The notes beneath the pieces were generated by a model. It worked only from the letters and a program-made list of their open reading frames with translations, was not told the DNA's origin and did not search any database. From contig JAHRFX010000090.1 of the NCBI GenBank assembly GCA_019084405.1, positions 1 through 17,585 on the forward strand: a DNA stretch of 17,585 nucleotides. Reading direction: 5' to 3'. Shown piece by piece: positions 1 to 6,560 of the stretch; position 1 is the stretch's first letter; each line of letters starts with the position of its first letter. Position numbers and translations under genes: made by a program. This DNA is from Methanobacterium sp. GTDB taxonomy: Archaea; Methanobacteriota; Methanobacteria; Methanobacteriales; Methanobacteriaceae.

Positions 1-38
1 AATATGTATTTACAACAGCAGATCTCATGTGGGTTTGA
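1..38 (+). CDS. 3' end of a pilin-like gene (partial, enters from the left)
   Basis: Only the last codons are inside the window. Reading from base 3 gives YVFTTADLMWV followed by TGA at 36-38; bases 1-2 (AA) fit a preceding Lys codon. The convergent minus-strand gene at 270-776 ends KYVFTTADVRWV, so nine of eleven residues match and the stop is at the same place. I infer that a second class III-signal, pilin-like gene lies just outside the window, transcribed toward its paralogue. The call rests on this tail match alone; how far the similarity extends upstream cannot be seen. Confidence 0.6.
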   Translation, partial: YVFTTADLMWV

Positions 39-66
39 CACGTACATCAAATTATATAATATGTCC
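1..66 (+). repeat. Left arm of a 66-base inverted repeat
   Basis: This arm pairs with 242-307 in inverted orientation without gaps: 61 of 66 bases match (mismatches at 17, 27, 31, 50 and 56). It covers the last codons and stop of the incoming gene plus 28 bases after the stop. The arm may extend left beyond the window. Confidence 0.9.
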
Positions 67-241
67 ATCTTAAAATACTCATACAAATAGAATAGTCCAT
101 TTGATCCCCCATGACAACTATATTGAGATGTTTAATAATGTTATTTATATATCTTTGACTATAATATAATTTCATTTACCATATAATATGTTGGGATTCA
201 CCCTATTTATTTATGATTGAACCAGAATTAATTAATTACAA

Positions 242-307
242 GGACATATTAAATAATGTGATGTACGTGTCAAACCCACCTGACATCTGCAGTTGTAAAT
301 ACATATT
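242..307 (-). repeat. Right arm of a 66-base inverted repeat
   Basis: This is the reverse-complement partner of 1-66, carrying the end of the minus-strand pilin-like gene, its TGA at 270-272 and 28 downstream bases. The 175-base spacer (67-241) shows no similarity between its halves and no convincing ORF. A transcript reading through both arms could form a 66-base-pair stem with a few mismatches. Confidence 0.9.
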
Positions 308-776
308 TTGGAGAAAAAGCAGGGTTATGAAAACTATTAGTAATGTTTTCAGTTCTAAATACTTTAGAGATACTCCTTCTCATATAATAATTTATTCTAC
401 TGCCTAAAGAATCTTTATAGGTTTTCTGAATTATTCCTGGAGCAGAAACATGTGCTATAAGCTGTATTTTAGTTTTTTGGTAGCTATTATTAAACCCACA
501 ATTAATTGCATCTATCTTTAATATGCGAATGGATGAAGGGAAATTTATCCTTTCTTTATGGTTTTCATATTCAGAAAATGATTTTTCAGGAAAAACTGCA
601 AAACTGTTCATATTAGCTCCCTCAATAGCTCCACTGCGGGCAGCAGTGATTGCCATATTTAGTTCATCTGAATCCATAGCCATGTTAACCATGCTAAGGA
701 TTACTATAAAAGATAAACCCAACCAGAATATATATTCAATAGCCAATTGCCCTTTAAAATCATTTAATAACACCAT
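270..776 (-). CDS. Pilin-like protein with class III signal peptide
   Basis: A predicted secreted or surface protein of 168 aa. From the ATG at 776 it begins MVLLNDFKGQLAIEY: a short charged leader, then KG|Q with Glu at +5 of the putative mature protein, then a hydrophobic stretch to about residue 31. This is the pattern of archaeal class III signal peptides (type IV pilin-like), which a dedicated prepilin peptidase (EppA in Methanococcus) cuts before the Gln. The remaining ~135 residues show no domain I recognise. The ATG at 776 is preferred because GGGAGA lies 8 bases upstream; the TTG at 782 is only 2 bases from it. It is the second gene of a pair with 819-1256 (42-base gap), and its 3' end lies in the inverted repeat shared with the convergent partial gene. 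Function as pilus subunit or adhesin is inferred from the signal peptide only. Confidence 0.75.
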   Translation of the reverse strand: MVLLNDFKGQLAIEYIFWLGLSFIVILSMVNMAMDSDELNMAITAARSGAIEGANMNSFAVFPEKSFSEYENHKERINFPSSIRILKIDAINCGFNNSYQKTKIQLIAHVSAPGIIQKTYKDSLGSRINYYMRRSISKVFRTENITNSFHNPAFSPKYVFTTADVRWV

Positions 777-818
777 ATTCAATTTCTCCCAGGGATATAT
801 TCATCTGGATAAAAATGC

Positions 819-1256
819 CTATTTAACATTAATAATGTATATAACTGTTTTTCCATTATTCATTTTATTTAATAATCTGTAAGTCTTTCCAGGCATCATT
901 CTGTAGCCAGGGCCATAAGAAGCGTTGAACCATATGTTTACTGGATAAATAACAGCCTTTCCTTTTCTTCCGCCTTGCTCCACATATACACCAGATGAAT
1001 TAACCCATAACAAATAACTGGATTTACCCACTTTTTCTGGAAGGGTTATTTTGATTTCATGACCATTGCCGGCGGAATTAACTTTGTTAATGTTACTGGC
1101 CACTTTTTCAGCTAGAAACCTTGCTTCAGATAATTTTTCTGCTTCATAGGCCAGGTCCATGCGTTCAGAAACGATATCCACCATTCCCATTCCCATAAGA
1201 ATCATGACTAAAATGGTGATAATGAACTCCACACTGAGATGTCCCTCTTCATCCAT
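819..1256 (-). CDS. Pilin-like membrane/secreted protein
   Basis: A 145-aa protein beginning MDEEGHLSVEFIITILVMIL. Gly5-His6 followed by Glu at +5 and a hydrophobic helix to about residue 27 has the layout of a type IV pilin or class III signal peptide. The usual Lys/Arg-Gly-Gln is replaced by acidic residues and Gly-His, so processing by the same peptidase is uncertain. Past the helix comes a heptad-like polar stretch (about 30-55) and then a beta-rich tail with no recognised domain. It is the upstream gene of a two-gene unit with 270-776. I see no Shine-Dalgarno before the ATG; a TATA-like element about 26 bases upstream suggests leaderless transcription. Confidence 0.65.
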   Translation of the reverse strand: MDEEGHLSVEFIITILVMILMGMGMVDIVSERMDLAYEAEKLSEARFLAEKVASNINKVNSAGNGHEIKITLPEKVGKSSYLLWVNSSGVYVEQGGRKGKAVIYPVNIWFNASYGPGYRMMPGKTYRLLNKMNNGKTVIYIINVK

Positions 1257-1277
1257 GACTATATTATATTATTTATA

Positions 1278-1287
1278 GTATAAAAAG
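1278..1287 (-). promoter_or_regulatory. Candidate TATA box for the pilin-like gene pair
   Basis: On the minus strand this reads CTTTTTATAC, centred about 26 bases before the ATG at 1256. That is the distance expected if transcription starts at the start codon. The region is very AT-rich, so this is weak. Confidence 0.3.
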
Positions 1288-1452
1288 TATTACGTAAATT
1301 CTATATTAAAAATGGGATAGTATAAAAAAGTCAGGGCCCATACCTGAAAATTAGATTAAATGTCAATGGGAAAAAATTTTAGTTCTTAAAACCATAACAT
1401 AATATAAGGATATTAATTTAGATGTAATTTAAATAAGGGGATAAGATTAAAA

Positions 1453-1944
1453 ATGTATCTAATCCGGGTTTATTCAGGAGGAATTTATAAATTTGATGAG
1501 TTTGTGGAATTTGTGGAAGATTTAGGGGGGCTGGTCCTTAAAAAAGATAGTTTTCATATTAGCCGGGGACAGTACTACCTCTCAGAAGAAATCAGGGTAT
1601 TAACCATAATCCCTCCCGGGGAAGAAAAAGAAGCGGAATTAATGGCAAAAAAACTTAAAGGAAGTATGGAAAAGTCAGATATGAAATTTAAAGAGAAAAA
1701 TAAAATTCTATCCTGCCTGGCCATTTATGATTGTTTGGGTCATTCCCCGGAGGGAATGGAAAAATCAGAAATTCTGGAATATTTAAAATGCCCTTGTTCG
1801 GTTCAAATTTGCAATAAAAGTGAAAAAAACTGTTATTTATATTATCTGGATGAAGTACTGGATGGAATGGTGGAAATGGAATTTCTGGAAAGGGAAAACT
1901 CCAGCAATAAAATAAAGTATACTCTTAAAAAAAGGAGTAAATGA
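1453..1944 (+). CDS. Cys-rich protein with methanogenesis-marker-7-like N-terminus
   Basis: A 163-aa protein. Residues 1-70 (MYLIRVYSGGIYKFDEFVEF, then VEDLGG) closely resemble, from memory, the start of methanogenesis marker protein 7, a conserved methanogen protein linked to methyl-coenzyme M reductase genes. Residues about 80-160 differ: they look like a small winged-helix fold carrying six cysteines (C88, C94, C113, C115, C120, C127), with C113-P-C115 and C120 in a loop. Such spacing could hold a metal or Fe-S cluster; that is inference. NCBI-style names such as 'methyl-coenzyme M reductase family protein' may apply. The start is ATG after AAGGGG about 12 bases upstream. The gene stands alone, divergent from the pilin-like pair. 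A regulatory or maturation role is possible, but function is unknown. Confidence 0.6.
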   Translation: MYLIRVYSGGIYKFDEFVEFVEDLGGLVLKKDSFHISRGQYYLSEEIRVLTIIPPGEEKEAELMAKKLKGSMEKSDMKFKEKNKILSCLAIYDCLGHSPEGMEKSEILEYLKCPCSVQICNKSEKNCYLYYLDEVLDGMVEMEFLERENSSNKIKYTLKKRSK

Positions 1945-1974
1945 CTATTTTTTAATAAAGAAATGGCATGTTGA

Positions 1975-1984
1975 CTTATATATT
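1975..1984 (+). promoter_or_regulatory. TATA box for the DUF131 gene
   Basis: CTTATATATT would place the transcription start near 2004. This lies after an ATG at 1996 but 30 bases before the ATG at 2035, which supports the later start. Confidence 0.4.
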
Positions 1985-2034
1985 CTAATTGGACAATGGA
2001 TTATATGGATTTAAATATCTTAAAGGTTAGAAAT

Positions 2035-2301
2035 ATGATAAAAGGAAATATTTTAATATTATCTGGTTTTTTAGTTGTTCTATTAGGAATTAGCCTGATT
2101 ATAATTGGTACTATACTCCAGTCAGCATCTAGCAATAATTCCCAGGCAAATGAATCATCCACAGAAATTAAAACAGGGGGAGTTATTCTAATAGGGCCCA
2201 TTCCTATTATTTTTGGATCAGATAAAAGGATGGCTATTACTGGTGTGGTAATGGCCCTGATTTTAATGGCAGCTTACTATTATCTATTTTATCGTAAATA
2301 G
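2035..2301 (+). CDS. DUF131 family (TIGR00304) small membrane protein
   Basis: An 88-aa membrane protein with two helices (about residues 5-28 and 66-84). Between them is a Ser/Asn-rich loop and the family signature GGVILIGPIPIIFGSDKR at 48-65. The Gly-Gly-Val...Pro-Ile-Pro-Ile-Phe-Gly...Asp-Lys pattern identifies the archaeal DUF131/TIGR00304 family, whose function is unknown. An in-frame ATG at 1996 would add 13 residues. I chose 2035 because AAAGGT lies about 8 bases upstream, the TATA box at 1975-1984 predicts a start between the two ATGs, and the protein then opens directly with its first helix. It sits between two other solitary plus-strand genes with no clear functional link. Confidence 0.8.
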   Translation: MIKGNILILSGFLVVLLGISLIIIGTILQSASSNNSQANESSTEIKTGGVILIGPIPIIFGSDKRMAITGVVMALILMAAYYYLFYRK

Positions 2302-2321
2302 CAAAACAGATAGAATAAGTT

Positions 2322-2333
2322 AATTATATATAA
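2322..2333 (+). promoter_or_regulatory. TATA box for the DUF166-cobM unit
   Basis: AATTATATATAA is centred about 30 bases before the ATG at 2358. This implies a leaderless or nearly leaderless mRNA; the upstream sequence has only a purine-rich AGAGAG and no clear Shine-Dalgarno. Confidence 0.4.
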
Positions 2334-2357
2334 TGAATAAAAAAAGAAGAGAGAAAT

Positions 2358-3260
2358 ATGAGAGTATTAATTCTTAGTTCTGGAGAATACGGATCTAGAA
2401 TAGTTAATCATCTAGCCACCCGCGGTTTGTCCTCTTCCATTGTAGGTTTAGAAGAATTTCAAAATAATCTACCAGAATTTATTGATGATTTAACTGAATA
2501 TATGCCTGAAAATCTCCCGGAATGTGATTTAATTATAGCAGTTGGTCTTTTTGGTGATATTAATTTACTCATATCTCCTATAGTTACAAAAACTGGTGCT
2601 AAATCAGTTATAATGCCTATTCACCACCCGCAACAGATTCCTGCTGGTTTAAAACAGGAAATAAAAGATTCCCTTCAAGGAGCTACCATAGTATTCCCCA
2701 AACCTTTCTGTTCACTCACCGCCCCGGGTGATAAATATATTGATCAATTTGTGGAAAAATTTGGTAAGCCTGAACTGGAAATTGAAGCCGATGCATATAT
2801 AAAAACCATAAAGGTGAAAAGAGGAGCACCCTGTGGATCTACAGATTTTATTGCTAAAAAACTGGTAGGGGTTCCGGTTGAAGAAGCAGAATTTGAGGGC
2901 GGAAATAAATTCCATAATTATCCCTGTTTAGCATCCATGAATAAAGATTCCGCCACAGGAGATACTATAATGCATTTAGCAGGGTATAAAACTAAAGAGG
3001 CCCTTAAAAGAGCCCTGGGATTCACTTATAAATCCGCGGTGGTTGATTTGGAAGTCTGTCAGGGTGGCGGAGATTGTAAACACCTATGTAGGGAAGTTTG
3101 CCCCAATGTTTTATCTGGAGATAATACCATAAACTTAAGAGATGACGAAAAGGTAGATATAAACCCTGCCCAGTGTGGAGTTTGTGAAATCTGCATTCCA
3201 GAGTGTCCCTACGGCGCTATAGAAATTGTTGAAGAAAAATTGTCCTGCCAAAAAGAATAA
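2358..3260 (+). CDS. DUF166 family protein with C-terminal ferredoxin-like domain
   Basis: A 300-aa cytoplasmic protein. The N-terminal ~225 residues are the DUF166 domain, opening with a Rossmann-like strand and glycine turn (ILSSGEYGSR, 5-14) and carrying the region IMPIHHPQQIPAG (85-97). The C-terminal ~75 residues hold two cysteine groups: C234, C240, C244, C248, and C273, C276, C279, C283 followed by Pro. The second is a standard CX2CX2CX3CP cluster motif, so the protein probably binds two [4Fe-4S] clusters. Pfam, as I remember it, has described this family as a putative dTMP synthase; the evidence is old and I would not rely on it. The gene is followed after 59 bases by cobM on the same strand, and no separate cobM promoter is obvious, so the two may be co-transcribed. 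A redox role is inferred. Confidence 0.8.
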   Translation: MRVLILSSGEYGSRIVNHLATRGLSSSIVGLEEFQNNLPEFIDDLTEYMPENLPECDLIIAVGLFGDINLLISPIVTKTGAKSVIMPIHHPQQIPAGLKQEIKDSLQGATIVFPKPFCSLTAPGDKYIDQFVEKFGKPELEIEADAYIKTIKVKRGAPCGSTDFIAKKLVGVPVEEAEFEGGNKFHNYPCLASMNKDSATGDTIMHLAGYKTKEALKRALGFTYKSAVVDLEVCQGGGDCKHLCREVCPNVLSGDNTINLRDDEKVDINPAQCGVCEICIPECPYGAIEIVEEKLSCQKE

Positions 3261-3319
3261 AATCTTTAAAAAAAAATAGCAGGGCCTGTAAAGTTAACTA
3301 AAATTTAAAAGGTATCAAA

Positions 3320-4090
3320 ATGAAGGGAAAGGTTGTTTTCATTGGAGGGGGTCCTGGTGACCCTGAACTTTTAACTATAAAAGCTTATAATGTGATTAAA
3401 ACCGCAGATATTATCATATATGCAGGTTCTCTGGTTAATAAAGAGATTTTAAATTGTTCTAAAAAAACCGCCCGTATATATAATAGTGCATCCATGGATT
3501 TAGCAGAAATAATCGATTTAATGGAAAAAGAAACTAAAAAAGGACTTAATGTGGCCCGGGTCCATACCGGAGATCCATCCATTTATGGCGCTATCGGGGA
3601 ACAGATTAGAGAATTAAAAAATATGAAAATATCTTTTGAAATAATACCCGGTGTCAGTTCATTATTTGCAACAGCTGCTGCTTTAGAAGCAGAATTAACC
3701 TTGCCTGAGATTTCACAAACGGTTATTATCACACGTCCCGAAGGGAGAACCCCCAAACCAGATAAAGAACATATATCCAGTTTAGCCCGTCATCAGGCCA
3801 CCATGTGCATTTTTTTAGGGGTTCACCTGATTCAAGAAGTGGTTAAGGACTTATTAGAGCATTATCCCCCACATACTCCTGTAGGGGTGGTTAAAAAAGC
3901 TTCCTGGAAGGATGAATATGTAGTTAGGGGGAATCTGGATAATATTGCTCAAAAAATAGAAGAATCAGGCATAACTAAAACGGCGCTTATTGTGGTGGGA
4001 AAAGTGCTGGATCCAGGAGACTTCAAGGCATCTAAATTATATGACGCTGATTTTACCCACGAGTACCGAACCGCAAATAAATTGAAATAA
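3320..4090 (+). CDS. cobM: Cobalt-precorrin-4 C11-methyltransferase (CobM/CbiF)
   Basis: This enzyme uses S-adenosylmethionine to methylate C-11 of cobalt-precorrin-4 in the anaerobic corrin pathway, which supplies the cobamides of methyl transfer in methanogenesis. The 256-aa length is normal. The tetrapyrrole methylase signature GGGPGDPELLT is at 9-19. HTGDPSIYGA (82-91) and FEIIPGVSS (106-114) are the other SAM-binding and substrate loops of the family. The start ATG follows AAGGT about 7 bases upstream. It lies downstream of the DUF166/ferredoxin gene and converges on nikR with a 33-base gap lacking an evident hairpin. The substrate call within the tetrapyrrole methylase family rests on overall resemblance to CbiF/CobM and is quite secure. 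Confidence 0.92.
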   Translation: MKGKVVFIGGGPGDPELLTIKAYNVIKTADIIIYAGSLVNKEILNCSKKTARIYNSASMDLAEIIDLMEKETKKGLNVARVHTGDPSIYGAIGEQIRELKNMKISFEIIPGVSSLFATAAALEAELTLPEISQTVIITRPEGRTPKPDKEHISSLARHQATMCIFLGVHLIQEVVKDLLEHYPPHTPVGVVKKASWKDEYVVRGNLDNIAQKIEESGITKTALIVVGKVLDPGDFKASKLYDADFTHEYRTANKLK

Positions 4091-4123
4091 AATTATTCAA
4101 ATAAGTAGAAAAAGTATTTAGAC

Positions 4124-4507
4124 CTAAAATACGATTAATTTGAGGTGCTCCATTTTCCCACAGTTGCGGAACTTTTGGGCCAGCTCCTTTATTCTTGACC
4201 CTTCGCCTTCTAAAATAAATAGCTCTAAACAGTTTTCTTCTTTTAAATGACTGTGAATTTGAGTATTGATGATGTCTTCGAAGTCGTGTTTTATGGTGGT
4301 AACTGCCCCTTCCACTTTTTGGCTGTGGATTAAAAATAGTAGGGCATTGACCTTTCCTTTAATATTCTCTTCAGTTTTATTTTCATTAATTAAGATCCTT
4401 GCAGCAGCACGAATAACATCAGATCTACCTGAAAAGCCCATTTCATCTTTTAATGCATCTATTTCTTCTAAAAGCTTGTCATTTAATGAAATACTGATGA
4501 TGGCCAT
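4124..4507 (-). CDS. nikR: Nickel-responsive transcriptional regulator NikR
   Basis: A 127-aa ribbon-helix-helix regulator. Residues 1-45 form the DNA-binding domain (strand AIISISLND, helices with GFSGRSDVIRAA). Residues ~52-127 form the ACT-like metal-binding domain. The four high-affinity nickel ligands of E. coli NikR (H76, H87, H89, C95) have exact counterparts at H74, H85, H87 and C93 with identical spacing, so nickel sensing is well supported. It is divergent from znuA across 181 bases, which suggests that it controls itself, the importer, or both. A TATA box 28 bases before the ATG and the absence of a Shine-Dalgarno suggest a leaderless transcript. It could respond to another divalent metal in this organism, but nothing in the residues suggests so. 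Confidence 0.88.
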   Translation of the reverse strand: MAIISISLNDKLLEEIDALKDEMGFSGRSDVIRAAARILINENKTEENIKGKVNALLFLIHSQKVEGAVTTIKHDFEDIINTQIHSHLKEENCLELFILEGEGSRIKELAQKFRNCGKMEHLKLIVF

Positions 4508-4528
4508 AAATCTATTATTTTAATAATA

Positions 4529-4541
4529 CTTTATATATATT
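4529..4541 (-). promoter_or_regulatory. TATA box for nikR
   Basis: The minus strand reads AATATATATAAAG, centred about 28 bases before the nikR ATG at 4507, the spacing of a leaderless archaeal promoter. Confidence 0.45.
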
Positions 4542-4589
4542 TGCATAAATTTTATTAAGGTAATCTTTAAGTATTAATAAATCCAGAAT

Positions 4590-4598
4590 AATTATAAG
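4590..4598 (+). promoter_or_regulatory. Candidate TATA box for znuA
   Basis: AATTATAAG would start transcription near 4620, giving a leader of about 65-70 bases. The first arm of the palindromic element (4599-4607) directly abuts it, a position where a bound repressor would block TBP/TFB. Confidence 0.35.
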
Positions 4599-4669
4599 AA
4601 ATCAGGGTTTTGTCCAGTTAATATTCCTAATCCCTATCTGTATTCCTGCCCTGATTTAGTTAAAATCAG
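4599..4669. promoter_or_regulatory. Nested palindromic elements, candidate metal-regulator operator
   Basis: Three copies of one half-site occur here. AAATCAGGG (4599-4607) and CCCTGATTT (4649-4657) form a perfect 9-base inverted pair 41 bases apart. CTGATTT (4651-4657) and AAATCAG (4663-4669) form a perfect 7-base dyad with a 5-base spacer, ending 19 bases before the znuA ATG. The elements lie between the divergent nikR and znuA. They do not match the E. coli NikR site (GTATGA-N16-TCATAC), so the binding protein is open. RNA hairpins in the znuA leader are an alternative. Confidence 0.4.
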
Positions 4670-4688
4670 ATCATATCGTGGTGGAATA

Positions 4689-5606
4689 ATGGAAAAAAGA
4701 CTTAAAATTTTATTTTCAGTATCATTGTTAATATTGGCCATTTCCACAGTTTTTATTTTTACCAGTATGGTGAGTGGTCCAGATGAATCCCCTGAAGAGG
4801 ATAGAATTATCGTAGCCGCATCTATAATGCCTCAAAAAGAATTTATAGAAAAGATTGGAAAAGAAAAGGTCCATGTTGTGATAATGGTACCTTCTGGGGC
4901 GGACCCTCATACCTATGAAATAGAACCCCGCACCTTGCAGGAGGTTTCCCAGGCGCCACTTTATTTTGAAGTAGGTTCTGGACTGGAGTTTGAATTGAAT
5001 TATATGGACAAAATTAAATCAGTTAATCCAGATATGAAAGTTATAAACAGTTCTAAAGGATTAGAATTTATCCCTAATCCAGAGCAGGGACTTGATGATG
5101 ATCATGGCCATGTGCATGCAGAAAATGAAGCAGACCCTCACGTGTGGACTTCTCCCCGAAATGTGAAGGTAATGGTTGAAAATATTTATCAGGAATTAAT
5201 AAAAGCTGATCCTGAAAATAAAGATTTCTATCAAAAAAATAAAGACGAGTATATTTTTGAGTTGGAAGAACTGGACCAGAAAATTGTTCAGGAGATATCA
5301 ACCAAAGAGAATAAGAAGATACTGGTTTACCATCCTGCCTGGGGATATTTCACCAGAGACTACGGGCTTCAGCAGATTGCCATAGAAAAAGAAGGTAAAG
5401 AACCCACCCCTCAGTCCATGGCTAATGTTATAGAACAGGCCAAAAAAAATAATATAAAGATTATATTTGTTTCACCCCAGTTTTCCCGGGATAATGCAGA
5501 TTTTATTGCTGAAGAATTGGATGCGGAAGTAGTTTTAATAGACCCCTTATCACCGGATTATCTGGAAAATATGTTAATAGTTTTAGAAGCCTTTAAAAAA
5601 TCATAA
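4689..5606 (+). CDS. znuA: Zinc-type ABC transporter substrate-binding protein
   Basis: A 305-aa extracellular metal-binding protein of the ZnuA/TroA (cluster A-I) family. An N-terminal hydrophobic segment (about 6-29) has no lipobox cysteine, so the protein is probably anchored by an uncleaved helix or released. Metal ligands visible are H74 (GADPHTYE), H151 (DPHVW), H215 (VYHPAWGYF) and probably D285 or D290. The third ligand is His, as in zinc-type proteins, where manganese-type ones usually have Glu. A short His/Asp loop at 136-143 (DDDHGHVH) matches the His-rich loop of ZnuA proteins. The start ATG follows GGTGG 4 bases upstream. It heads a znuA-znuC-znuB operon (12 bases to znuC). The substrate is probably zinc; control by the adjacent nickel-type regulator makes this worth testing. 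Confidence 0.88.
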   Translation: MEKRLKILFSVSLLILAISTVFIFTSMVSGPDESPEEDRIIVAASIMPQKEFIEKIGKEKVHVVIMVPSGADPHTYEIEPRTLQEVSQAPLYFEVGSGLEFELNYMDKIKSVNPDMKVINSSKGLEFIPNPEQGLDDDHGHVHAENEADPHVWTSPRNVKVMVENIYQELIKADPENKDFYQKNKDEYIFELEELDQKIVQEISTKENKKILVYHPAWGYFTRDYGLQQIAIEKEGKEPTPQSMANVIEQAKKNNIKIIFVSPQFSRDNADFIAEELDAEVVLIDPLSPDYLENMLIVLEAFKKS

Positions 5607-5618
5607 AAAGGATCAATT

Positions 5619-6362
5619 ATGTGTAATGTAGTAAATATGGAAGGAGTTTATTATAAATTAAAGGATCATTATATCCTGGAAAATGTTAATCTAACTATTA
5701 AAAAAAATGATTTCATGGCCCTTATAGGGCCCAATGGTGGAGGAAAGACCACTCTTTTAAAATTAATTCTGGGTCTTTTAAATCCAGATAAGGGGAATAT
5801 TGAAGTCCTGGGAATGCCCCCTGGGAAATCTAAAAATATAGGCTATCTGCCCCAGAAGTCCACTTACCAGTCAAATTTCCCCATAAGTGTGCTGGAAGTG
5901 GTGCTCATGGGACGTTATAAACAATTATTAAAGGGTTACAACAAAGACGACATGAAATCTGCTTTGGATTCACTCAAAAAAGTGGAAATGTTACATTTAA
6001 AGAACCAGCAAATAGAAAAATTATCAGGAGGTCAATTACAGCGGGTTTTTATTGCCCGTGCCCTGAGCAGGAACCCGGAATTACTTTTACTGGATGAACC
6101 AACTGCTAGTATAGATCCTCATTTTCAGGGAAAGTTCTATGAAATACTATCTAAACTTAGAAAAAAAATGGCAGTGGTGATGGTTTCCCATGATATAGGT
6201 GTAGTTTCCTCTTATGTGGATAGTATAGCCTGTTTAAACCAGAAAATTTACTGTCATGGGCCGGTGGAAGAATCAGTAGAGGGCCTGGAAAAAGCTTATA
6301 AATGTCCAATTGACCTTATAGCACATGGATTTCCACACAGAGTTTTAAGAGAGCATGAATAA
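5619..6362 (+). CDS. znuC: Metal (zinc-type) ABC transporter ATP-binding protein
   Basis: The 247-aa cytoplasmic ATPase that drives the importer. All motifs are intact: Walker A GPNGGGKTT (37-45), Q-loop glutamine Q79 (YLPQK), signature LSGGQ (135-139), Walker B LLLLDE (155-160), D-loop and H-loop His191 (SHD). It belongs to the ZnuC/MntB group that pairs with cluster A-I binding proteins. The ATG is 12 bases after the znuA stop, with AAGGA as ribosome site. It is followed by a 137-base gap before the permease gene, unusually wide for this operon. Confidence 0.9.
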   Translation: MCNVVNMEGVYYKLKDHYILENVNLTIKKNDFMALIGPNGGGKTTLLKLILGLLNPDKGNIEVLGMPPGKSKNIGYLPQKSTYQSNFPISVLEVVLMGRYKQLLKGYNKDDMKSALDSLKKVEMLHLKNQQIEKLSGGQLQRVFIARALSRNPELLLLDEPTASIDPHFQGKFYEILSKLRKKMAVVMVSHDIGVVSSYVDSIACLNQKIYCHGPVEESVEGLEKAYKCPIDLIAHGFPHRVLREHE

Positions 6363-6428
6363 TTTTTTTATAAAAAAACTTGCAATTTTTAAATCAGAAT
6401 CTATTAATAACAATAAGGAAAAATCTCC

Positions 6429-6560
6429 ATGGAAACTATAAAAAATACAATAGGGTCACTTACCGGGAATATTCTATCTGAAAAAAAAGGTGGAAACTTA
6501 TGCTGGAATTTTTGCAGTATCAATTCATGCAAAATGCATTTATTGCAGCCATACTGGTAA
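6429..6560 (+). CDS. Possible 43-aa small ORF upstream of and overlapping znuB
   Basis: An ATG at 6429, preceded by AAGGA about 9 bases upstream, opens a 43-codon frame starting METIKNTIGSLTGNILSEKK. It runs 61 bases into znuB in another frame and ends at TAA 6558-6560. The part before znuB (24 codons) reads like real protein; the overlapping part is Cys- and Trp-rich and less convincing. It could be a translational-coupling leader for znuB, or chance. I do not recognise it. Confidence 0.25.
   Translation: METIKNTIGSLTGNILSEKKGGNLCWNFCSINSCKMHLLQPYW

Noticed and set aside
213..407. Plus-strand ORF of 64 codons across the end of the pilin-like gene
   Set aside because: It is antisense to 270-776 and the inverted repeat arm, has no ribosome site and no protein-like pattern.
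523..882. 119-codon plus-strand ORF
   Set aside because: It lies antisense to the two pilin-like genes; its hydrophobic stretches are the complement of theirs.
1331..1347. TCAGG-N7-CCTGA dyad between the pilin-like pair and the Cys-rich gene
   Set aside because: Arms of five bases are too short to stand out in a 196-base region.
4266..4523. 85-codon plus-strand ORF opposite nikR
   Set aside because: It is a shadow of nikR, whose frame carries all family residues.
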